DNA from: Xanthomonas sp. NCPPB 1128
GTDB lineage: Bacteria; Pseudomonadota; Gammaproteobacteria; Xanthomonadales; Xanthomonadaceae
Direction of reading: 5' to 3'
Length of the DNA stretch: 64,000 bases
Assembly (NCBI RefSeq): GCF_001043115.1
Contig: NZ_LFME01000001.1
Location: 411,672-475,671, forward strand
Shown here: positions 47,801-55,877 of the stretch, one piece after another
How positions within the stretch are numbered: position 1 is the first letter of the stretch
How the letters are laid out: each line of letters opens with the position of its first letter
Program-made: the position numbers and the translations under genes
The notes under the pieces: model-generated
What the model was told of the DNA's origin: nothing
Database searches by the model: none
The model's input: the letters and a program-made list of their open reading frames with translations, nothing else

Positions 47801-48089
47801 GCGCCGCAGTGCGGTCGTGCCGCGCAGACCGGCGGCGCGTGGCGCGCTGGATGCACCCTGGCGCGGATGGTGTTGCCGAACGCGCCGTCCGACAGCGCTT
47901 GCAACCTGGTGCAGGCAGATGCCTCCCGCCAATGCTGCGTGTTCGACGGTTCCCGCGGTACTTGCAGCACTATGCGTTGATGGAGGCAGCACGTCTGCCA
48001 TGGCGAGCCGCACTGGCATCCTCTGCATCGCGCATCTGTCGAGCGGCCATGCAGTGCACGGCCGCTCGATGACGTGACGGTGCCAGGAC

Positions 48090-50333
48090 TCAGAATTCCT
48101 GCCAGTCGCTGCTGGTCGCCTGTGCAAGCGCAACGGACTGCGCCGGGGCCGGCCGCGACCTGCGTGGCGGCGCAGACGCCACGCTGCGTGGGGCAGGGCG
48201 GGGCGTCGGCGCAGGTCCGATCGGCGTAATCGCCGGCAGGGTGTCCAACTTGAACACCGACACGGCGTCCTGCAACTGCGTGGCCTGTTCTTCCATCGAA
48301 CGTGCGGCGGCAGTGGCTTCTTCCACCAGCGCGGCGTTCTGCTGGGTGGTCTCGTCCATCTGCATCACGGTCTGGTTGACCTGCTCGATGCCGGCGGACT
48401 GTTCCTGCGAGGCGGCGGAGATCTCGCCCATGATGTCGGTGACGCGCTGCACCGAGCTCACGATCTCGCTCATGGTCTTGCCGGCCTGGTCGACCAGGGC
48501 CGAGCCTTCGGCAACGCGACTCACCGAGTCGTCGATCAGGTCCTTGATCTCCTTGGCGGCACTGGCCGAGCGCTGGGCCAGCGTGCGCACTTCGCTGGCG
48601 ACCACGGCGAAGCCACGGCCCTGGTCGCCGGCACGCGCCGCTTCCACCGCCGCGTTCAAGGCCAGGATGTTGGTCTGGAAGGCGATGCCATCGATGACGC
48701 CGATGATGTCGCCGATCTTCTTCGAGGAGGCCTCGATGCCGCTCATGGTCTGCACCACCTGGCCGACCACACTGCCGCCCTGTGAGGCGACTGCCGCCGC
48801 GCCGCTGGCGAGCTGATTGGCCTGGCGCGCATGTTCGGCGTTCTGCTTCACGGTGGACGTCAGCTCTTCCATCGAGGCTGCGGTTTCTTCCAGGCTCGCG
48901 GCCTGCTGTTCGGTGCGGCGCGACAGGTCGTCGTTGCCGGTGGCGATCTCGCTGGCGGCGGCATTGATGCTGACCGCCGCGGTCTGGATGCGGCCGACGA
49001 TACCGGTCAACTGGTCGGCAGTGGCATTGGCATCGTCGCGCATGGTGGCGAAGACGCCTTGGAACTCGCCGTCCATGCGCGCGGTCAAGTCGCCGGCGGC
49101 GATGGACTGCAGCAGGGCGGACAGCTTGCCCAGGTTGCGATCGCTGACGTCCATCATGGCGTTGAGGTCCTGCACCATCAGCCGGAAATCGTGCTGGAAG
49201 TGCGCCGCATCGCCGCGGGCGCTGAAGTCGCCGGCCGCGGCCGCGGCGGCCAGGCGCTTGATCTCGGTGTTGATCGCCAGCAGGCTGGCCTTGGCCGCGT
49301 CCATCGATTCGTGCAGCACAGCACGGCTGCCGGGCAGGCGCCGCGCGTCGCGGCGCAGGTCGCCGTTGGCGTATTCGTTGAGCACGCCGATGGCGTCGAC
49401 GATGGCGTCCAGGTGCTCGAACATCATGGTGTTGATGCCCTTGCTCAGCTCGCCGTACACGCCGGGGAAGTCCTGCGGCATGCGGTGGCTGATGTCCTTG
49501 TCGGCATGCAGTTCGATCATCAACGCGGTTTCGCTGGAGAAGCGCCGCAACTGCGTCTGCATCCGATCCATCGCCAGCAGCAGGCGGCCGGGTTCGTCGC
49601 GTGCGTCGGTGGTCACGTCGTTGTCCAGGCGGCCGTCGGCGATGGCCTCGGCGGCGCGGGTGGCGCGGCCCAGCGGGCCGGTCAGGCTGCGGGTGATGGT
49701 CCAGGCCAGCAGTCCACTGACCAGCAGGACGGCCACGCCCCCAGCGATCAGCATGTTGCGGCCCCGTGCCATCGCCTGGGTGGCGTTGGCGTACGCGGCT
49801 GCCGTCTCCTGTTCCTGCAAGGCCACGTTCTCGCGGATCTTGGCCTGCAGGGCGGCCGTCACCGGCCTGGCCTTCTCGTTCAGCAGCGTTTGCGCTTCGG
49901 CATTACGGTTGGCGGTGGCCAAGGCAATCACCTGGTCGTTGAGCTTGCCTGCAACGACGCGCTGCGCATCGATGTCCGCACGCAATTTCTTCACGCTTGC
50001 GTTGGATGCAGGGAACCCATCGAGTTCCTTGCGCAAGTCGGTGTATCGCTGACGCGCCTGCTGGACTTCGGCCAGCTCCTTCCGGTTGAGCGCCTCGTCG
50101 GACACCATGCTCAACGCACTCAACGCGAGCAGGATGCGGGTGTTGGCGTCGAGCATGCCGTTGCTGATCCGGATTTTCTCGACGTTGACCTCGACGATGT
50201 GACGCAACTCGCTGCGCGCTTGCGCGATGGAAACCAGGCCTGCGGCGACCAGCAGGCAGGACAGTACGATAAGTAGACCAAAACCGCCGCCGAGGCGGCG
50301 GCCCACGTTGTAGCGTTGCAAGAACGACGTCAT
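48090..50333 (-). CDS. Methyl-accepting chemotaxis protein M13
   Basis: A 747-residue receptor of the RYNVGRRLG subgroup: TM1 about 15-35, helical periplasmic domain, TM2 about 188-210, [21 protein letters not shown] linker, signalling domain. The Pro/Arg-rich tail ends SDWQEF. Cytoplasmic half nearly identical to M6 and M7. The start [11 protein letters not shown] follows AGGGGG at 6 nt; an upstream in-frame start (MSILRGFN) is less likely. First receptor of the array in transcription order. Confidence 0.94.
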   Translation of the reverse strand: MTSFLQRYNVGRRLGGGFGLLIVLSCLLVAAGLVSIAQARSELRHIVEVNVEKIRISNGMLDANTRILLALSALSMVSDEALNRKELAEVQQARQRYTDLRKELDGFPASNASVKKLRADIDAQRVVAGKLNDQVIALATANRNAEAQTLLNEKARPVTAALQAKIRENVALQEQETAAAYANATQAMARGRNMLIAGGVAVLLVSGLLAWTITRSLTGPLGRATRAAEAIADGRLDNDVTTDARDEPGRLLLAMDRMQTQLRRFSSETALMIELHADKDISHRMPQDFPGVYGELSKGINTMMFEHLDAIVDAIGVLNEYANGDLRRDARRLPGSRAVLHESMDAAKASLLAINTEIKRLAAAAAAGDFSARGDAAHFQHDFRLMVQDLNAMMDVSDRNLGKLSALLQSIAAGDLTARMDGEFQGVFATMRDDANATADQLTGIVGRIQTAAVSINAAASEIATGNDDLSRRTEQQAASLEETAASMEELTSTVKQNAEHARQANQLASGAAAVASQGGSVVGQVVQTMSGIEASSKKIGDIIGVIDGIAFQTNILALNAAVEAARAGDQGRGFAVVASEVRTLAQRSASAAKEIKDLIDDSVSRVAEGSALVDQAGKTMSEIVSSVQRVTDIMGEISAASQEQSAGIEQVNQTVMQMDETTQQNAALVEEATAAARSMEEQATQLQDAVSVFKLDTLPAITPIGPAPTPRPAPRSVASAPPRRSRPAPAQSVALAQATSSDWQEF

Positions 50334-50505
50334 GTTGAACCCCCTGAGAATGGACAAGTCATTGCGTGTTCGTACGAGGGGACACCAATCGTGATGCTGG
50401 TTTCATCTGTGATGAAATGCGCAAATTGAACGGAGGGCGTGCGGAACACGCGCTCAGACCGCGCCAACATCACACTCGATGCTTTTCCCCTTTCCTGCAG
50501 CATGG

Positions 50506-50564
50506 CTTCAGCGATCGGCATCTGCTCCGATCGATCCCCCTGGAGTGCCGGCTCCACCTCCCCA
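50506..50564 (-). ncRNA. Candidate structured leader element (M13 copy)
   Basis: Minus strand: CUGGGG pairs with CUCCAG, then GAUCGG pairs with CCGAUC around an 8-nt loop, then GCUGAAG. Counterpart of the M12 element at 47667-47724, at the same order and similar distance behind TTGTCTAC. GGA-containing loops could also be CsrA/RsmA sites. Confidence 0.4.
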
Positions 50565-50584
50565 GGTGTCACCAGTGCGCACGT

Positions 50585-50592
50585 GTAGACAA
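50585..50592 (-). promoter_or_regulatory. TTGTCTAC leader motif of M13
   Basis: TTGTCTAC on the minus strand, 19 nt after the sigma-28 -10, preceded by GCGCAC as in the M12 leader. The same motif is at 42023-42030, 44714-44721 and 47747-47754 with the same spacing, and at 17322-17329 and 27561-27568 without it. Confidence 0.6.
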
Positions 50593-50610
50593 AAAGTGTG
50601 CGCTACATTG

Positions 50611-50637
50611 CTATCGGCAGCTGTGGTGCGTTCTTTA
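50611..50637 (-). promoter_or_regulatory. FliA promoter of M13
   Basis: TAAAGAAC, 11-nt spacer, GCCGATAG. Confidence 0.8.
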
Positions 50638-50749
50638 GCGCTTTTTTCGGGGCCTTCGCACTGGCGCAGAGGCGTCGCCTATGCAGCGCATGTTGGCCGC
50701 GCGACCGGCGGCCATGCCCGAAGAGGCGGATCGGCCGGAGACACGTCAA

Positions 50750-50779
50750 ACAAAAAGCCCCGGCATCGCTGCCGGGGCT
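50750..50779 (-). terminator. Rho-independent terminator of STAS-cheY-cheA operon
   Basis: A 10-bp stem (50756-50765 with 50770-50779, loop TCGC) and a T-rich run on the minus strand, 33 nt after the cheA stop. Confidence 0.9.
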
Positions 50780-50811
50780 CGTGTGTGACGTGACGCGGGA
50801 GGGCGGGGCGA

Positions 50812-52815
50812 TCAGGCCGCCTGCTGCACCCGCAGCGAGCGGACCAGGCCGCCGATGTCCACGATCAGGGCGACGCGGCCGTCGCCGAGGATGGTGGCAC
50901 CGGAGATGCCGCTGATGCGCCGGTAGTTGTTCTCGATGTTCTTGACCACCACCTGCTGCTGGCCGATCAGCTCGTCTACTTCCAGCGCCAGCTTCTGCCC
51001 GTCGGCCTCGACCACCACCACCAGCGGTTCTTCGCTCTGCTCGATGCGGCCGAAGCCGTAGGAGTCGCTGAGCGAGAGGATCGGCAGGTATTCGCCACGG
51101 ACCCGCAGCACGCGGCCTTCGCCGGCCATGGTGCGGATGTCGTCGGCCTTCGGTTGCAGCGCCTCGATGACGTAGGCCAGCGGCAGGATCAGGGTCTCGC
51201 CGGACACCGCCACGGTCATGCCGTCGAGGATGGCCAGGGTCAGCGGCAGGCGGATCAGCACGCGGGTGCCGCGGCCGGATTCGCTTTCCAGCTGCACTTC
51301 GCCGCCCAGGCCCTGGATGTTGCGGCGGACCACGTCCATGCCGACGCCACGGCCGGACAGGTCGGTGACCGCATCGGCGGTGGAGAAGCCGGGGGCGAAG
51401 ATCAGGTCCCACACCTGCGCATCGCTCGGGTTGTCCGGCACAGCGATGCCGCGTTCGGCGGCCTTGGCCAGGATGCGGTTGCGGTTGAGGCCGGCGCCGT
51501 CGTCGCTGACTTCGATGACGATGTGGCCGCCCTGGTGCGACGCGGCCAGGGTGATGGTGCCGGTCTCGTCCTTGCCGGCGGCGCGACGCGCCTCCGGCAG
51601 TTCCAGGCCGTGGTCGATCGAGTTGCGCACCAGGTGCACCAGCGGATCGGCGATCTTTTCGATCAGGCCCTTGTCCAGCTCGGTGCCCTCGCCAATGGTG
51701 CGCAGGCGCACCTGCTTGCCGAGGCGGGTGGACAGGTCGCGGACCAGGCGCGGGAAGCGGCGGAACACCGCGTCCACCGGCAGCATGCGCACGCCGATCA
51801 CCGCTTCCTGCAGGTCGCGGGTGTTGCGTTCGAGCAGATCCAGGCCGGCGAACAGGCGTTCGGCCACCGCCTGGTCCAGGCCGGTGGAGACCTGCTTGAG
51901 CATGGCCTGGGTGATGACCAGTTCGCCGACCAGATTGATCAGCGCATCGACCTTGTCGACGCTGACGCGGATCGAGCTTTCCGCTTCGTGCGCGGCGGCG
52001 GCATTGCCGGCCGGGGCATTGGCGGCCACGGCCGCGGCCGGCGCGGCGGTGGCGGCGGTCGGCGGCGCGGTCAGCACCGGCGCCGGTGCAGTGGCCAGGC
52101 TCGGCGGCGGCACCGGACGGATCTCCAGTTCGCAGTCGTCGATGACCCAGGCGAAGGTGTCTTCGATCGCGCTGCGCGGAATCTTGCCGACCAGGCCCAG
52201 GTCCCAGGCGAGGTAGGCCTCGAGCGGGTCGAGTTCGGCGAAGCCGGGCAGGCGCGTGCTGCGGCAGGCGACCTGCAGCGGGCCGAGGTGTTCGAGTTCG
52301 CGGATGATGCGCAGCGGATCGTTGCCGCTCATGAACAGCGACGGCGCCGGGGTGAAGCCGATCTGCCAGGCTTCCGGCTCGGCCGGCTGGTTCGCCGCCG
52401 GGGTGGCGGCGGCCGGCGCGGCGGGGCCACCGTTCAACGCGTGCTGCAGGCGCTCGTGCACGGCCTTGACCGCGGCCGGATCGGCCGGAACGCCGTGCTC
52501 GGCTTCGCGCAGCAGGGCGCGCAGCACGTCCACCGAGCCGAGGATGGCGTCGATCGCGTGCGCCTCGACCTCGCGCTTGCCGGCGCGCAGCTCGTCGAGC
52601 AGCGTCTCCAGCACGTGGGTGAGGCCGGCCATCGCCTCGAAGCCGAAGGTGGCGGCGCCGCCCTTGATCGAGTGCGCGGCGCGGAACACCGAGTTGATGG
52701 TCTCGGGATCGCGATTGCCTTCTTCCAGCGACAGCAATCCGGCTTCCATCGCATCCAGTCCTTCGCGGCTTTCCTCGAAGAAGGTGGCGTGGAAACGCTG
52801 CAGGTCCATGCTCAT
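50812..52815 (-). CDS. cheA: Chemotaxis histidine kinase CheA (array-adjacent copy)
   Basis: A 667-residue CheA. HPt domain with phospho-acceptor His48 (AHSIKGGAATFG), Ala/Pro linker and a P2-like CheY-binding segment (about 150-230). Dimerisation helices follow (about 285-345), then ATPase (N box LVRNSIDHGLE, GRGVGMDVVRRNIQ) and C-terminal CheW-like domain (about 520-660). It phosphorylates CheY and CheB under receptor control. It is the last gene of STAS-cheY-cheA, 31 nt after cheY. Gene position next to the 13 receptors and shared sigma-28 control suggest it serves this array. It is distinct from the CheA at 57947. Confidence 0.95.
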   Translation of the reverse strand: MSMDLQRFHATFFEESREGLDAMEAGLLSLEEGNRDPETINSVFRAAHSIKGGAATFGFEAMAGLTHVLETLLDELRAGKREVEAHAIDAILGSVDVLRALLREAEHGVPADPAAVKAVHERLQHALNGGPAAPAAATPAANQPAEPEAWQIGFTPAPSLFMSGNDPLRIIRELEHLGPLQVACRSTRLPGFAELDPLEAYLAWDLGLVGKIPRSAIEDTFAWVIDDCELEIRPVPPPSLATAPAPVLTAPPTAATAAPAAAVAANAPAGNAAAAHEAESSIRVSVDKVDALINLVGELVITQAMLKQVSTGLDQAVAERLFAGLDLLERNTRDLQEAVIGVRMLPVDAVFRRFPRLVRDLSTRLGKQVRLRTIGEGTELDKGLIEKIADPLVHLVRNSIDHGLELPEARRAAGKDETGTITLAASHQGGHIVIEVSDDGAGLNRNRILAKAAERGIAVPDNPSDAQVWDLIFAPGFSTADAVTDLSGRGVGMDVVRRNIQGLGGEVQLESESGRGTRVLIRLPLTLAILDGMTVAVSGETLILPLAYVIEALQPKADDIRTMAGEGRVLRVRGEYLPILSLSDSYGFGRIEQSEEPLVVVVEADGQKLALEVDELIGQQQVVVKNIENNYRRISGISGATILGDGRVALIVDIGGLVRSLRVQQAA

Positions 52816-52846
52816 GGGGCGGGAATCCGGAAAAGGAGGAGAGGGA

Positions 52847-53212
52847 TCAGCCCAGGACTTTCTGGACGGTGGCGATCAGCTGTTCGGGATTGAACGGCTT
52901 GACCAGCCAGCCGGTCGCGCCGGCCGCCTTGCCCTCGGACTTCTTCTCCGCCGCCGACTCGGTGGTCAGCATCAGCATCGGGGTGAACTTGTAGTCCGGC
53001 AGCTGCCGCAGTTCGCGGATCAGGGTGATGCCGTCCATGTTCGGCATGTTGACGTCGGTGACCACCGCGTTGAAGCGCTGGCCCTTGGCGCGGCCCAGCG
53101 CGACCGCGCCGTCTTCTGCTTCTTCGACGGCAAAGCCGGCCGAGGTGAGGGCGAAGGAGACCATCTGGCGCATCGACGCCGAATCGTCCACTACCAAGAT
53201 ACGTGCGCTCAT
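52847..53212 (-). CDS. cheY: Chemotaxis response regulator CheY-like
   Basis: A 121-residue single receiver domain. Acidic pocket Asp9/Asp10, phospho-acceptor Asp53 (AVVTDVNMPNMDG), Thr83 or Thr84 (LMLTTES) and Lys105 (LVKPF) are all present. The sequence differs clearly from the CheY of the flhF-fliA operon, so it may act as a phosphate sink or serve another output. The start overlaps the STAS gene stop (ATGA). It precedes cheA by 31 nt. Confidence 0.93.
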   Translation of the reverse strand: MSARILVVDDSASMRQMVSFALTSAGFAVEEAEDGAVALGRAKGQRFNAVVTDVNMPNMDGITLIRELRQLPDYKFTPMLMLTTESAAEKKSEGKAAGATGWLVKPFNPEQLIATVQKVLG

Positions 53213-53517
53213 GCCGCGTTCTCCACAGATTTCAGATTGTCAGGGGTTGCAGGAAGGCCCAGCGATTCGCTGACCCCTAGCAGGCGGGCCGCGTCGCGAA
53301 AGGTCGCGTTGCAGGCCTCGAATTCGGTGCGCTTGCCGTCCTTGCGGCGGGCATCGACGAATGCGCACAGCACCTGTACGGACGCGGTATGGATGCGGCG
53401 CACTTCGCCGGCGTCCAGTCGCAGCACGTCGTCCGACGCAAGGAACGCGGTCAGGCGTTGTTTCAGGTCGGCGCTGGTCTCGATACCGAGATCTTCGCCA
53501 AGGGGGACTGTGCTCAT
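53209..53517 (-). CDS. STAS-domain protein
   Basis: A 102-residue single STAS domain (anti-sigma-factor-antagonist type; LRLDAGEVRRIHTASVQVLCAFV is the core strand-helix). STAS proteins of this size act as switches in partner-binding or phosphorylation circuits, but here no kinase partner is seen. It is translationally coupled to cheY and first in the STAS-cheY-cheA operon. The second ATG is chosen because GGAG is 5 nt from it; the first ATG is 3 nt upstream. Confidence 0.85.
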   Translation of the reverse strand: MSTVPLGEDLGIETSADLKQRLTAFLASDDVLRLDAGEVRRIHTASVQVLCAFVDARRKDGKRTEFEACNATFRDAARLLGVSESLGLPATPDNLKSVENAA

Positions 53518-53547
53518 CATTGCTCCGCACCAATGGTTCTATGGCAG

Positions 53548-53574
53548 ATAACGGCCGTGGCCTGAAAAGCTTTA
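53548..53574 (-). promoter_or_regulatory. FliA promoter of STAS-cheY-cheA operon
   Basis: TAAAGCTT, 11-nt spacer, GCCGTTAT. Confidence 0.68.
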
Positions 53575-53625
53575 GCGGCGGTTGGAAAGTGCGGCACCGT
53601 TCCCAGTTGCCGCCCGCCGCGCGGG

Positions 53626-55098
53626 TCAGTGCAGCAGTTGCTCGGCGTCGAGCAGGATCATCGGCTGTTGCGCCAGCCGCGCCACGCCGCGGAACAGATG
53701 GTTGGAAATGCGGCAGATGCGGGCGTTGTCCGGCGGCTCGATCTGCTGGTCGCTGAGGCTGGCCACGTCTTCCACCGCGGACACGCGCAGGCCCAGGGTC
53801 TCGCCGTTCTCTTCCAGCACCACCACCCGGGTGAGCATGTCCATCTCGATCGGGGCCGCGCCCAGGTGGACGCCCAGGTCGAGCACCGGCACCACCTGGC
53901 CGCGCAGGTTCATGATGCCGAGCATGGCCGGCGGCGTGCCGCGCAGCGCCAGCAGCGGCACCGGCAGCACCACTTCCTGCACCTTCAGCAGCTCCAGCGC
54001 GTAGGCCTGCTCGCCGCAGCGCAGGCGCAGCCAGCGGGTGCGGCGCTCGGCCAGGCGTTCGGGCGCGATGGCCGAGCCGTGCGGCACGCTCGGTGCCATG
54101 AAGGCCTGCAGATTGGGCGGCAGCTTGGCGCCGGCCGCCTGGGCGCGGCTGGCCTCGGCGCGGCGTTCCGGCGGCACCGCCATCGGCGGGCGCTTGACCG
54201 CGCGTGCGGCGGCGGCATCGTCTTCGGCGGCCAGATCGCGCGGCACGGCGGCACGCTGCCGCTCCATCGCCGCGACCGCGTCCAGGTCGGCCTGGCGCTC
54301 GGCTTGCTGGGCCGGCGTGAGCGCGGCAGGCGCGGGCGCGTCCTGCGACATGATGCCGGCCAGGGCCGGATCGGAGTCGGCTTCGGCCAGGACCGCGGCG
54401 GCGATTTCTTCGGGCGTCGGGCCGGCCGGAGCGGGCGCGAGCGCCTGCTGCGACATGATGCCGGCCAGGGCCGGATCGGAATCGGCCTCGGCCAGGACCG
54501 CGGCGGCGATTTCTTCGGGCGTCGGGCCGGCCGGGGCGGGCGCGAGTGCCTGCTGCGACATGATGCCGGCCAGGGCCAGATCGGCATCGGCTTCGGCCAG
54601 GACCGCGGCGGCGATTTCTTCGGGCGTCGGGCCGGCCGGTGCGGGTGCAAGCGCTTGCTGCGACATGATGCCGGCCAGGGCCGGATCGGCATCGGCTTCG
54701 GCCAGGACCGCAGCAGCGATCTGTTCGGGCGTCGGGCCGGCCGGTGCAGGCGCGAGCGCTTGCTGCGACATGATGCCGGCCAGGGCCGGATCGGCATCGG
54801 CTTCGGCCAGGACCGCAGCGGCGATCTGTTCGGGCGTCGGGCCGGCCGGTGCGGGTGCAAGCGCTTGCTGCGACATGATGCCGGCCAGGGCCGGATCGGC
54901 ATCCGCCTCGGCCAGGACCGCGGCAGCGATCTGTTCGGGCGTCGGAGTGGCCACGGCGGGCGCCGGGGTCTCGATTTCCGCTTTCACGTCGGCGACCGCG
55001 ACCGGTGCGGGACTCGGCGGCGCCGCCTTCTGCTCCTCGGCGATCACGTCGTGGAGCAGGCCTTCCAGGTAATCGTCGATGATCCCGGGGGTGCTCAT
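53626..55098 (-). CDS. parP: CheW-domain array-localisation protein, ParP-like
   Basis: A 490-residue protein. A short acidic N-terminus (MSTPGIIDDYLEGLLHDVIAEE) and a low-complexity region are followed by six 35-residue repeats (about 52-261). An Ala/Arg linker and a C-terminal CheW-like domain (about 345-490; WLRLRCGEQAYALELLKVQEV, MNLRGQVVPVLDLG) complete it. Gene order after motC-motD-parA matches the ParC-ParP pair known from Vibrio, where ParP ties the ParA-like ATPase to chemoreceptor arrays at the pole. The start overlaps the ParA-like stop (ATGA). Without synteny it could be called CheW. The repeats are unusually long and regular. Confidence 0.82.
   Translation of the reverse strand: MSTPGIIDDYLEGLLHDVIAEEQKAAPPSPAPVAVADVKAEIETPAPAVATPTPEQIAAAVLAEADADPALAGIMSQQALAPAPAGPTPEQIAAAVLAEADADPALAGIMSQQALAPAPAGPTPEQIAAAVLAEADADPALAGIMSQQALAPAPAGPTPEEIAAAVLAEADADLALAGIMSQQALAPAPAGPTPEEIAAAVLAEADSDPALAGIMSQQALAPAPAGPTPEEIAAAVLAEADSDPALAGIMSQDAPAPAALTPAQQAERQADLDAVAAMERQRAAVPRDLAAEDDAAAARAVKRPPMAVPPERRAEASRAQAAGAKLPPNLQAFMAPSVPHGSAIAPERLAERRTRWLRLRCGEQAYALELLKVQEVVLPVPLLALRGTPPAMLGIMNLRGQVVPVLDLGVHLGAAPIEMDMLTRVVVLEENGETLGLRVSAVEDVASLSDQQIEPPDNARICRISNHLFRGVARLAQQPMILLDAEQLLH
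54316..54945 (-). repeat. Six 105-bp in-frame repeats inside parP
   Basis: Unit of 105 bp coding for 35 residues of the form PTPE[QE]IAAAVLAEAD[AS]DPALAG followed by IMSQQALAPAPAG. The first five copies are nearly identical in DNA; the sixth diverges at its end. Copy number may vary between strains. Confidence 0.9.
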
Positions 55099-55877
55099 GC
55101 GGCTTGCTCCATCGGCGTGGCGTCGCTGGCGATCAGCCATTCCAGCGCGCGGCGGTAGGCGGCCAGGCCACGGCCGGGGTAGTCGCCCGGCACGCCAGCC
55201 ACGGTCAGCGCCTTGACGTTGCAGATCTTGGTGTCGACCGGGATCGCGTCTTCCCACACCCGCTCGCCGTAGCTGTCCTGCATCTGCCGCAGGGTCTCGT
55301 TGCCGGCGCGGGTGCGCTGGTCGAACAGGGTCGGCAGGATCGAGGCGGGCAGCGGCCGACGCCGCGAGCGCTCGACCATGTCCACGGTGCGGACCATGCT
55401 GGCCAGGCCGTGCAGGGCCAGCGGCTCGGCCTGGGTCGGGATGATCACCCGGTCGGCCGCGGCCAACGCGTTGATCATCAGCAGGCCTAGGGTCGGCGGG
55501 CAGTCGAGCAGGATGTAGTCGTGCTGGCCGGCATGGCGGGCCATGGCCTGCTGCAGCGCCAGGCCCAGGCCAGGCTGGTTGGCGCTGCGCCGTTCCAGCG
55601 TGGCCAGCGCGGTCTGCCCGCAGACGAAGCTCAGGCGCTCGACCGCGGTGTCGCGGGCCAGCGCGGCGAGTTCGCCCGGCGGGGTCGCGAACAGGTCGAG
55701 TACGCCCGGCGGCTGCGGTTCCTGCGGCACGTCGAAGGCCCGGGTCAGCGAGGCGTGCGGATCGAGATCGAGCATCAGCACGCGGTGCCCGAGCATGGCC
55801 AGCCCACGGCCCAGGGCCAGCGTGGTGGTGGTCTTGCCCACGCCACCTTTCTGGTTGGCGATCGCCCAGATGCGCAT
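55095..55877 (-). CDS. parC: ParA-like ATPase, ParC type (array positioning)
   Basis: A 260-residue ParA/MinD-family ATPase. Deviant Walker A KGGVGKTTT (about 10-18), Walker B-like LLDCPPTLG near 125 and the LDLDPHASLTR signature near 37-47. The chromosome or plasmid partner ParB is absent; instead it is coupled to the CheW-like parP gene, as in the Vibrio ParC-ParP system that places chemotaxis arrays at cell poles. The gene name does not refer to topoisomerase IV. The start overlaps the motD stop by 1 nt (TGATG). Confidence 0.88.
   Translation of the reverse strand: MRIWAIANQKGGVGKTTTTLALGRGLAMLGHRVLMLDLDPHASLTRAFDVPQEPQPPGVLDLFATPPGELAALARDTAVERLSFVCGQTALATLERRSANQPGLGLALQQAMARHAGQHDYILLDCPPTLGLLMINALAAADRVIIPTQAEPLALHGLASMVRTVDMVERSRRRPLPASILPTLFDQRTRAGNETLRQMQDSYGERVWEDAIPVDTKICNVKALTVAGVPGDYPGRGLAAYRRALEWLIASDATPMEQAA

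Noticed and set aside
12872..50276. Long open frames on the plus strand opposite the receptors (for example 17380-19902, 24856-27408, 36740-39478, 39324-41927)
   Set aside because: They mirror receptor codons in high-GC DNA, have biased His/Gly/Arg/Leu composition, no recognisable domains and no ribosome-binding sites.
47667..50564. A c-di-GMP (GEMM) riboswitch in the receptor leaders
   Set aside because: I could not find the conserved GEMM core (ACGCACAGGGCAAACC and GGGACGCAAAGCC segments) in any leader.
50334..50572. An 80-residue reading in the M13 leader starting at GTG (contains PALQGDRS)
   Set aside because: A similar short string occurs in the M12 leader, but flanks do not keep frame or codon-type substitutions; RNA structure explains the conservation better.
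54316..54945. CRISPR array
   Set aside because: Repeats are 105 bp, directly abutting and in frame within parP, without unique spacers.
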